Assembly (NCBI GenBank): GCA_002782905.1 | Contig: PFJA01000198.1 | Coordinates: 1 to 5,550 of the forward strand | Reading direction: 5' to 3' | Length of the DNA: 5,550 nucleotides | DNA from: Lysobacterales bacterium CG_4_10_14_3_um_filter_64_11 | Lineage (GTDB): Bacteria; Pseudomonadota; Gammaproteobacteria; Xanthomonadales; Xanthomonadaceae | Shown here: one piece after another, positions 1 through 4,744 of the stretch | Numbering within the stretch: position 1 is the first letter of the stretch | Layout: each line of letters opens with the position of its first letter | Position numbers and translations under genes: made by a program | Notes under the pieces: generated by a model | The model's database searches: none | Seen by the model: the letters and a program-made list of their open reading frames with translations, nothing else | Told to the model about the DNA's origin: nothing

Positions 1-84
1 ACGCGACAATAGCTGCACCAGTTTGGCCGCTGCGCGAGCATGCAGGCCGAGCTGATTTTCGACGCGTACGCTGGCTTCACGCAT
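1..84 (-). CDS. ptsH: HPr phosphocarrier protein, N-terminal part (runs off left edge)
   Basis: HPr is the small cytoplasmic carrier that takes phosphate from enzyme I (PEP-dependent) on a histidine and passes it to EIIA proteins. Only 28 codons are visible, out of about 90 usual for the family. They read from an ATG at 84 as MREASVRVENQLGLHARAAA and onward without a stop. The segment N-Q-L-G-L-H-A-R-A-A-A-K (residues 10-21) is the HPr active-site signature, with the phosphorylated histidine at residue 15, the expected place. The ATG lies inside the end of the EIIA gene (8-bp overlap, ATGCGTGA), and no Shine-Dalgarno sequence is visible, so translation is probably coupled to EIIA. Whether the regulatory Ser46 of HPr is present cannot be seen. 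An enzyme I gene (ptsI) further left is expected from such clusters but is inference. Confidence 0.9.
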   Translation of the reverse strand, partial: MREASVRVENQLGLHARAAAKLVQLLSR

Positions 85-469
85 CGTCGGCAATCACTGC
101 CAGGCGGGCGCCGGTTGCTGCCGCCCTGGCCATCTGCTCGAGGTCGAGTTCCGGGTAATTCAAGGCGCGCAACAGCATCGGCAGGTTCAGGCCGGCGACG
201 CGCCGTACCGGGCTGCCCAGAAATGCCGCGCGGCGGGCGATGTTGGCCGGCGTGGCGCCGTACAGATCGCTGAGGATGAGCACGCCATCGCCCTGATCGA
301 TGCGACGCAAGGCGCTGCTGGCTGCAACCAGCATCGCCTCGGGGTCGGCATCGAATGGCACCGCGAGCGCGGCAACCGGCAGCGGCAGGCTGCCGAGCAT
401 CCGCTCGGCAGCGGTTATCAGCGGCTGGCCCAGCCCTTCGTGGGTAATCAGCAAGATGGCGACGGACAT
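77..469 (-). CDS. PTS mannose/fructose-type EIIA domain protein
   Basis: A single-domain, 130-residue, soluble EIIA of the mannose (EIIA-Man) family, which accepts phosphate from HPr on a histidine. The N-terminus MSVAILLITHEGLG is the classic first strand plus active-site loop, with the phospho-acceptor at His10. Further family motifs are D-L-Y-G-A-T-P-A-N at 68-76 and G-L-N-L-P-M-L at 93-99. The length matches a stand-alone EIIA, with no fused IIB domain. The ATG at 469 is the only sensible start, because an in-frame stop (TAA, 479-481) sits three codons upstream; no Shine-Dalgarno is visible. It overlaps ptsH by 8 bp. In proteobacteria an EIIA of this type beside HPr and enzyme I, without a sugar permease, usually belongs to a regulatory phosphorelay rather than transport. 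No IIB/IIC gene is visible here, but the cluster is cut by the window edge, so that role is inference. Confidence 0.92.
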   Translation of the reverse strand: MSVAILLITHEGLGQPLITAAERMLGSLPLPVAALAVPFDADPEAMLVAASSALRRIDQGDGVLILSDLYGATPANIARRAAFLGSPVRRVAGLNLPMLLRALNYPELDLEQMARAAATGARLAVIADDA

Positions 470-507
470 ATGGGCAAGTTAGCAGAATCGAAAGGTGCAA
501 TGGGCGG

Positions 508-534
508 GGTGTGGCGATCACGGTGTGGCGATCA
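508..534. repeat. 13-bp tandem direct repeat spanning the sua5 stop codon
   Basis: GGTGTGGCGATCA occurs at 508-520 and again, exactly, at 522-534, with one base between (14-bp period). On the coding (minus) strand the first-read copy contains the sua5 stop codon TGA (534-532). The second lies in the 62-bp gap before the EIIA gene. It looks like a small tandem duplication; no function is evident. Confidence 0.8.
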
Positions 535-1485
535 GTCGGCGCCGGCACCGGCTGCCGAGCGCCGCAATCGATCGTTGATCGCCTGCCACTCCGCGGTGTC
601 GGGCGGCTGTTCCACCACGATCAACGCGCTGGCTCGTGCGTCGAGGCAGCGCAGGGTGTCATAGAGGCTGTGTGCGTAAGCTTGGGGGTCGGCCGGCAGG
701 GCGATGCCGTGGCTGCCAGCGGGCACGCTGCCCAGTGCCAACACCTGCACGCTGTCGGCATCGGCAGCATGGATTGCATCGCGTGGCAGCAGGCGCAACG
801 GCGTGCGTGGTGCGTAATGCGCAGCCAGTGTGCCGGAAGTGCGTGGGCTGTTGCCATCCACCCCGATCGCCACTGTGCCGATCACGGCTTCGATCTGGGC
901 GCGGCTGATCGCACCGGGGCGCAGGATGCGCGGCGTTTGCGCGCTCAGATCGACGATGCTGCTCTCGATGCCGATGCGGCACGGCCCGCCATCGAGCAGC
1001 AACGGCAACTGCGCACCAAACTCCTCGCGCACGTGTTCGGCGCGGGTGGCGCTGATGCGGCCAAAGCGATTGGCTGAGGGTGCGGCCAAACCGCCAGCGA
1101 AGGCGCGCAGCACCTGCTGCGCCAGCGGGTGCGCCGGCGCACGCAGGCCGACGGTGTCCTGGTCGCCGGTGACGGCATCGGGCACGTCGGCTTGGCGGCG
1201 CAGGATCAGGGTCAGCGGGCCGGGCCAGAACGCGGCGGCCAGTTGCCGCGCGCTGTTCGGGATCTCGCGGGCAAATCGTGGCAATTGCTCGATACCGGCA
1301 ATATGCACGATCAGTGGGTGATCCAGCGGCCGGCCCTTGAGCGCAAAGATGCGTGCCACCGCCGCCGGGTTCATGGCATCGGCGGCAAGCCCATACACCG
1401 TTTCGGTGGGCAGCCCGATCACCTCGCCAGCGCGCAGCGCGGCGACAGCGTTGGCGATCTCGGTGGTGTTGCTGGCGATCCGCAC
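532..1485 (-). CDS. sua5: Sua5-type L-threonylcarbamoyladenylate synthase
   Basis: Makes threonylcarbamoyl-AMP from threonine, bicarbonate and ATP, the first step of t6A37 modification of ANN-decoding tRNAs; the TsaD complex then transfers the group. The 317-residue product has the long Sua5 architecture rather than the short TsaC one. A YrdC domain spans about residues 8-195, with P-T-E-T-V-Y-G-L (26-33), K-G-R-P (50-53), W-P-G-P-L-T (87-92), G-L-R-A-P (113-117), A-P-S-A-N (135-139), E-S-S-I-V-D (174-179) and L-R-P-G-A-I (188-193). The linker motif S-G-T-L-A-A-H-Y-A-P (217-226) follows, then a Sua5 C-terminal domain to about residue 305. The start is GTG at 1485: it is the only usual start codon between the in-frame pspC stop and the conserved region, and the next Met is residue 38. 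It has no clear Shine-Dalgarno and lies 12 bp after the PspC gene, so coupling is likely. The gene ends in an Ala/Gly-rich tail encoded by a hairpin. Confidence 0.95.
   Translation of the reverse strand: MRIASNTTEIANAVAALRAGEVIGLPTETVYGLAADAMNPAAVARIFALKGRPLDHPLIVHIAGIEQLPRFAREIPNSARQLAAAFWPGPLTLILRRQADVPDAVTGDQDTVGLRAPAHPLAQQVLRAFAGGLAAPSANRFGRISATRAEHVREEFGAQLPLLLDGGPCRIGIESSIVDLSAQTPRILRPGAISRAQIEAVIGTVAIGVDGNSPRTSGTLAAHYAPRTPLRLLPRDAIHAADADSVQVLALGSVPAGSHGIALPADPQAYAHSLYDTLRCLDARASALIVVEQPPDTAEWQAINDRLRRSAAGAGAD
536..558 (-). other. GC-rich hairpin in the last codons of sua5
   Basis: In the sua5 transcript, UCGGC-A-GCCG-GUGC-CGGC-GCCGA can fold into a nine-pair GC-rich stem with a single bulged A and a four-base loop. 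It ends two bases before the stop codon. No run of U follows, so it is not a classical intrinsic terminator. The sequence also simply encodes the Ala/Gly-rich tail (S-A-A-G-A-G-A-D), so the fold may be incidental. It sits just before the largest gap in the array, so a role in transcript end protection or processing is possible but unproven. Confidence 0.45.
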
Positions 1486-1497
1486 TGCGAATACGGC

Positions 1498-1695
1498 TCA
1501 GTCTTCGAGCGGAACCAGCAGCCACAGCAGCAAGTAGACCAGAATGCCGGGAAATGCGGCCGACAGGATCGAGACGATCACGTAGATCACGCGCAGGCCG
1601 TTGGGGCTGAAATCGAAGCGGCGGGCGAGGCCGCCGATAACGCCGGCAATCATGCGATCGTTGCGCGAGCGGCGAAGGGGGGTAGTGTTGCTCAT
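1498..1695 (-). CDS. small PspC-domain inner-membrane protein
   Basis: A 65-residue protein consisting of almost nothing but a PspC domain. A short basic N-terminus (residues 1-14, containing R-R-S-R-N-D-R) is followed by the family core M-I-A-G-V-I-G-G-L-A-R-R-F (15-27), then a loop and a hydrophobic stretch at about 36-62, probably one long or two short membrane segments split near P49-G50. It ends V-P-L-E-D. PspC-domain proteins act at the cytoplasmic membrane; in the phage-shock response PspC partners PspB to sense envelope stress. No pspA or pspB is visible nearby, so a phage-shock role is not supported here. An ATG further upstream at 1752 is in frame but lies within hemE. The start at 1695 is preferred because it has a good Shine-Dalgarno (AAGGA) and gives the normal PspC N-terminus. 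It lies 10 bp after hemE and 12 bp before sua5. Confidence 0.88.
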   Translation of the reverse strand: MSNTTPLRRSRNDRMIAGVIGGLARRFDFSPNGLRVIYVIVSILSAAFPGILVYLLLWLLVPLED

Positions 1696-1699
1696 GGCA

Positions 1700-1708
1700 G
1701 GTTCCTTA
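1700..1708 (-). promoter_or_regulatory. ribosome binding site for the PspC-domain gene, overlapping the hemE stop
   Basis: Read on the minus strand the sequence is TAAGGAACCTGCC followed by ATG. The AAGGA core lies about 8 bases before the ATG at 1695 and shares bases with the hemE stop codon TAA (1706-1708). This is the clearest Shine-Dalgarno in the minus-strand array and decides the start of the 65-residue product against the longer in-frame ATG at 1752. The overlap suggests that ribosomes terminating on hemE help initiation here, which is inference. Confidence 0.75.
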
Positions 1709-2758
1709 TTGCGCAGAAAACTCGTGCACGGCATCAACCAGCACGCGCACATGCTCGGGGTCCATGTCCGGTGCCAGGCCGTGGCCGAGATTGAACACGT
1801 GGCCGGGGCCGGGGCCGTAACTGTCCAGGGTACGGCGTACTTCGCGGCGAATCGCGTCGGGCGAAGCGTACAGCGTGCTTGGGTCGAGGTTGCCCTGTAT
1901 CGCCACCTTGCCAGCGCACCGTACGCGCGCTTCGGCCAGACTCACCGTCCAGTCCACGCCGATACCCTCGGCGCCACTGGCGGCGAGGTCTTCCAGATAC
2001 GGGGCATTGCCTTTGCCGAACAGGATCAATGGCGTGCGCTCGCTGCCTTCGCCGCGTGCCAGCGTTTGCGCGATGCGGGTGAGGTAGCGCAGCGAAAACT
2101 CGCGGTACAGATGCGGTGCCAGGGTGCCACCCCAGGTATCGAACACCATCAGCGCCTGCGCGCCGGCAGCGCGTTGTGCGGCGAGGTAGGCGATTACCGC
2201 TTCGCTGACCACATCGAGCAAACGATGCAGTGCCGCCGGGTCGTCCAATGCCAACATCTTGACCCGCGCAAAGTTGTCGCTGCCACTACCTTCCACCATG
2301 TAACAGGCCAGTGTGAACGGGCTTCCGGAAAAGCCGATCAGCGGCACCTTGCCGCCCAGTTCGCGGCGGATCAGGCGCACCGCGTCCATCACGTAACGCA
2401 GCTCGGTGTCCATGTCTGGCACCGCCAGTTTGGCGATGTCGGCGTTACTGCGTACCGGGCGCGCGAAGCGCGGGCCTTCGCCGGTTTCAAAGCTCAGCCC
2501 CAGGCCCATGGCGTCGGGAATGGTGAGAATGTCGGAGAACACGATGGCGGCATCCAGGGCAAAGCGTTGCACCGGTTGCAGGGTCACTTCGCAGGCCAGT
2601 TCCGGGTTGGTCGCCAACCCCATGAAGCTGCCTGCCCGGGCACGGGTGGCGCGGTATTCGGGCAGAAAACGCCCGGCCTGACGCATCAGCCAAACCGGGG
2701 TGCGGTCTACCGGTTGCCGGGCGAGGGCGCGCAACAGGCGGTCATTTTGCAGGGGCAT
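1706..2758 (-). CDS. hemE: uroporphyrinogen decarboxylase
   Basis: Cytoplasmic enzyme that removes four carboxyl groups from uroporphyrinogen III to give coproporphyrinogen III in heme synthesis. The 350-residue product is full length (E. coli HemE has 354). The family signature L-M-R-Q-A-G-R is at 24-30 with substrate-binding Arg26 and Arg30. F-S-D-I-L at 74-78 carries Asp76, the counterpart of the catalytic/pyrrole-binding Asp86 of human UROD. I-G-F-S-G-S-P-F-T at 141-149 precedes Tyr153 (human Tyr164). F-D-T-W-G-G is at 206-211, Q-G-N-L-D-P at 288-293, and N-L-G-H-G at 323-327 with His326 (human His339). All active-site positions I can identify are intact. The ATG at 2758 gives the normal short N-terminus; the ribosome binding site is weak (a GGA about 10 bases upstream). 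It lies 20 bp after the WGR gene and 10 bp before the PspC gene, so co-transcription is likely. Confidence 0.97.
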   Translation of the reverse strand: MPLQNDRLLRALARQPVDRTPVWLMRQAGRFLPEYRATRARAGSFMGLATNPELACEVTLQPVQRFALDAAIVFSDILTIPDAMGLGLSFETGEGPRFARPVRSNADIAKLAVPDMDTELRYVMDAVRLIRRELGGKVPLIGFSGSPFTLACYMVEGSGSDNFARVKMLALDDPAALHRLLDVVSEAVIAYLAAQRAAGAQALMVFDTWGGTLAPHLYREFSLRYLTRIAQTLARGEGSERTPLILFGKGNAPYLEDLAASGAEGIGVDWTVSLAEARVRCAGKVAIQGNLDPSTLYASPDAIRREVRRTLDSYGPGPGHVFNLGHGLAPDMDPEHVRVLVDAVHEFSAQ

Positions 2759-2778
2759 GGGTACGATCCAAGGGGATG

Positions 2779-3033
2779 TTAGTTGGGTTCATTCGCGCCT
2801 TGCGCGAACATGACGTGAAAACCGCGTTTGAGGTGAAGATCGCGTGCTTTCTCCAGCGCCGTGAGCGCGGCATCGTATTCCAGGAATTGCTCGCGCTTGA
2901 GTTGGCTGCGCCCCCCCACCTGGCCGCTTTCACGCAGCAAAGCCCAGCCGCCGAGCAGATCCTGCTGCAAGGCAAGCTGCACAAAACGCGGAGCCTCGCC
3001 GGCGGCGGGCCGTTGCTGAAGGTAAAGGCGCAT
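2779..3033 (-). CDS. small WGR-domain protein with degenerate signature
   Basis: An 84-residue protein made of a single WGR-like domain, with no catalytic domain attached. Visible features are an N-terminal strand M-R-L-Y-L-Q (1-6), L-Q-Q-D-L-L-G-G-W (22-30), the core L-L-R-E-S-G-Q-V-G-G (32-41), L-K-R-E-Q-F (45-50), an amphipathic helix around 53-67, and L-K-R-G-F (68-72). This order matches small WGR proteins of proteobacteria, but the tripeptide that names the family (usually R-E-W-G-R) reads R-E-S-G-Q. WGR domains are best known from PARP enzymes, where they contact DNA; the role of stand-alone bacterial ones is not established, so no function is claimed. It has no signal peptide and is probably cytoplasmic. 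The start is ATG at 3033, 27 bp after aroB, with no clear Shine-Dalgarno. The gene lies 20 bp before hemE. A run of seven C (2911-2917) encodes G40-G41. Confidence 0.75.
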   Translation of the reverse strand: MRLYLQQRPAAGEAPRFVQLALQQDLLGGWALLRESGQVGGRSQLKREQFLEYDAALTALEKARDLHLKRGFHVMFAQGANEPN

Positions 3034-3060
3034 CCGCGCATTGTAGCGGAGCGCAAACGA

Positions 3061-4143
3061 TCAGGTGTCGCGAAGTACCGCCAGCAGGGCATGTTCCGCC
3101 ACGTCGGGGGCGATGAATGCCTGGCCGATGCCATGCCAGAGCACCAGCCGGATGGAACCGGAAACGGCTTTCTTGTCGAGCCGCATGCGCGCCAACAAGC
3201 GCTCGGCGGCAAGGCCCGGCGGAATCGCAGTTGGCAGCCCAAAACGGGTCAGCAGCGCGGCCAGGCGCTCGCCATCGCCGGCCGCTGCAAGCCCCAGCGC
3301 CGCCGAGCAGCGCGCCGCCAGCACCATGCCCACCGCCACCGCCTCGCCGTGCAGCAAGCCGCCGTAGCCCTGTTCGGCTTCGATCGCATGGCCAAAGGTG
3401 TGGCCGAGGTTGAGCAAGGCGCGCTCGCCCTGCTCGGTTTCATCGCGGGCCACGATCGCCGCCTTGTGCGCACAACTGCGGGCGATGGCTTCGCTGATGG
3501 TGGTGTTATCGCACGCCAGCAGGGCATCGCAATGGGCATCGAGCCAGTCGAAAAATGCGGCATCGCCCAGTGCGCCGTACTTCACCACTTCGGCCAGGCC
3601 GGCACGCAGTTCGCGCACCGGCAAGGTGACCAGGGTGTTGGTATCGGCCAGCACACCGACCGGTTGGTGAAACGCACCGACCAGATTCTTGCCGCTGGCC
3701 AGATCGACCGCGGTCTTGCCGCCAACCGAGGAATCGACCATCGCCAGCAGCGTGGTCGGCATTTGCACGAAGGCGATGCCGCGCATCCAGCAGGCCGCGG
3801 CAAAGCCGGATAGATCGCCGATCACGCCGCCGCCGAGCGCGATCAGCGTGGCATCGCGGCTGGCGCCCAAGTGCGCAAGTGCTGCCAGCACCTCGCCGAA
3901 GCGGTGCAGGGTTTTTTCCTGCTCGCCAGCGGGTAACACCAGCGCGCGGTGGGTGTGGCGCGTCAATGCCGCTTGTACCCGCGCCAGATAATGCGGCGCG
4001 ACGTTGGCATCGCTCACCACCAGCACATGCCGGCCGCGCAGCAGTGGCAGCCAGCGCGGCGCATCATCGAGCAGGCCCGCGCCGATATCAATCGGATAGC
4101 TGCGCGCGCCAAGCGCCACGCGCAGGGAATGCGTCGTGTTCAT
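3061..4143 (-). CDS. aroB: 3-dehydroquinate synthase
   Basis: Cytoplasmic NAD- and metal-dependent enzyme that converts DAHP to 3-dehydroquinate, the second step of the shikimate pathway. The 360-residue product is full length (E. coli AroB has 362). The NAD-binding N-terminal half carries P-A-G-E-Q-E-K-T (71-78) and A-L-G-G-G-V-I-G-D (102-110). Next come Q-M-P-T-T-L-L-A-M-V-D-S-S-V-G-G-K-T (127-144), including Lys143, and A-G-L-A-E-V-V-K-Y-G (181-190). The likely zinc ligands are Glu185, His248 (in N-L-G-H-T-F-G-H) and His265 (in L-L-H-G-E-A-V), matching the Glu/His/His set of the family. The ATG at 4143 overlaps the aroK stop as ATGA, so translation is very probably coupled to aroK; no independent Shine-Dalgarno is evident. 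It is followed after 27 bp by the WGR gene. Nothing in it looks broken. Confidence 0.97.
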   Translation of the reverse strand: MNTTHSLRVALGARSYPIDIGAGLLDDAPRWLPLLRGRHVLVVSDANVAPHYLARVQAALTRHTHRALVLPAGEQEKTLHRFGEVLAALAHLGASRDATLIALGGGVIGDLSGFAAACWMRGIAFVQMPTTLLAMVDSSVGGKTAVDLASGKNLVGAFHQPVGVLADTNTLVTLPVRELRAGLAEVVKYGALGDAAFFDWLDAHCDALLACDNTTISEAIARSCAHKAAIVARDETEQGERALLNLGHTFGHAIEAEQGYGGLLHGEAVAVGMVLAARCSAALGLAAAGDGERLAALLTRFGLPTAIPPGLAAERLLARMRLDKKAVSGSIRLVLWHGIGQAFIAPDVAEHALLAVLRDT

Positions 4144-4700
4144 GCGCAGTCGCCCGGGCGCTCGATCAGGTGCTGCAAACGTGGCATGCTGGCGAGCCGT
4201 GCGATGACCCGTTTGCTGGTGGTTTCGGCATTCATGGCGTCGGTACTGAAGCGCAGGTCGGCAAGTGCCTGATAAATCGGTTCGCGTTGCTGCGCCAGTA
4301 GTCGCAAGCGCTCGGCCGGATCGCTGGTTGCCAGCAACGGGCGGTTGTGGTCGTTGGCGACGCGCTTGAATTGCTCAGCCAAACTGACCCGCAGATAGAC
4401 CACCACTCCAGCCTGTTTGATGGCGTGCTGATTTTCGCTATCGAGCACTGCGCCGCCGCCAGTGGCGATGACCTGCCCGTGCAGCGCGCATACCTCGCCG
4501 ATCACGGTTTTCTCGCGGGCGCGGAAGCCGCCTTCACCTTCGACATCGAAGATGATCGGTATGCTGGTGCCGGTGCGTTGTTCGATCAACGCATCGGTAT
4601 CGACGAAGCGCAAACCGAAATGCGTGGCGACCCGCCGCGCTATGACGGTTTTGCCGGCACCCATCGGGCCGATGAAAAGGATGTTGGCTGCACGCTGCAT
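4140..4700 (-). CDS. aroK: shikimate kinase
   Basis: ATP-dependent enzyme that phosphorylates shikimate to shikimate-3-phosphate. The product is 186 residues, near the family norm of about 170-180. The Walker A loop is G-P-M-G-A-G-K-T (11-18). D-T-D (34-36) supplies the shikimate and Mg-binding aspartates, Arg60 follows F59, and G-G-G is at 81-83. The lid segment D-H-N-R-P-L-L (117-123) contains Arg120, and Arg139 is in Q-R-E. All expected active-site residues are present. The ATG at 4700 gives the standard N-terminus (M-Q-R-A-A-N-I-L-F-I-G). The frame stays open upstream, and a GTG at 4724 is possible, but neither it nor the ATG has a good Shine-Dalgarno, and the upstream part overlaps the divergent gene. 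It is the first gene of the minus-strand array and overlaps aroB by 4 bp, the usual aroK-aroB pairing. Confidence 0.95.
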   Translation of the reverse strand: MQRAANILFIGPMGAGKTVIARRVATHFGLRFVDTDALIEQRTGTSIPIIFDVEGEGGFRAREKTVIGEVCALHGQVIATGGGAVLDSENQHAIKQAGVVVYLRVSLAEQFKRVANDHNRPLLATSDPAERLRLLAQQREPIYQALADLRFSTDAMNAETTSKRVIARLASMPRLQHLIERPGDCA

Positions 4701-4744
4701 GGGGTAAATGCTAACCGATTCCACTGCGCTGACCGAGGTAAAGC
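4701..4744. promoter_or_regulatory. short divergent intergenic region between aroK and the YeeZ-like gene
   Basis: Only 44 bp separate the start codons of two divergent genes, so any promoter for either must lie here or overlap the neighbouring coding sequence. I looked for sigma-70 boxes. The best plus-strand match is a weak pair, TTGGCT (4684-4689) and AATGCT (4707-4712) with 17 bp between; nothing convincing is visible on the minus strand. I see no clear operator palindrome. The call that regulatory signals reside here rests on gene arrangement, not on a recognised motif. Confidence 0.35.
4735..4739 (+). promoter_or_regulatory. ribosome binding site of the YeeZ-like gene
   Basis: GAGGT at 4735-4739, followed by AAAGC and then the ATG at 4745, is a good Shine-Dalgarno at normal spacing. 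It supports the ATG at 4745 as the start, giving a product that begins a few residues before its first Rossmann strand. Confidence 0.75.

Noticed and set aside
470..531. Sigma-70 promoter for the EIIA gene from TTGCAC (495-500, minus strand)
   Set aside because: No acceptable -10 box at 16-18 bp spacing; the nearest candidate, TAACTT, is only 13 bp away.
527..583. Inverted repeat GGCGATCA (527-534) with TGATCGCC (576-583) as a sua5 terminator
   Set aside because: The arms are 8 bp with a loop of about 41 bases, one arm is in coding sequence, and no U-tract follows.
1696..1752. Longer PspC-protein start at 1752 (84 residues)
   Set aside because: The extra 19 residues lie largely inside hemE in another frame and the ATG at 1695 has a clear AAGGA at good spacing.
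511..1794. Plus-strand open frames antisense to sua5 and the PspC gene
   Set aside because: Shadow frames of GC-rich coding sequence; sua5 and the PspC gene account for this DNA with full family motifs.
1601..2782. Long plus-strand open frame (393 codons) antisense to hemE
   Set aside because: It mirrors hemE, whose motifs are complete; its translation shows no recognisable domain, and long antisense frames are expected in GC-rich genes.
2776..3813. Long plus-strand open frame (345 codons) antisense to the WGR gene and aroB
   Set aside because: It spans two clearly real opposite-strand genes and their gap, with low-complexity Gln/Arg/Ala/Gly-rich content and no motif.
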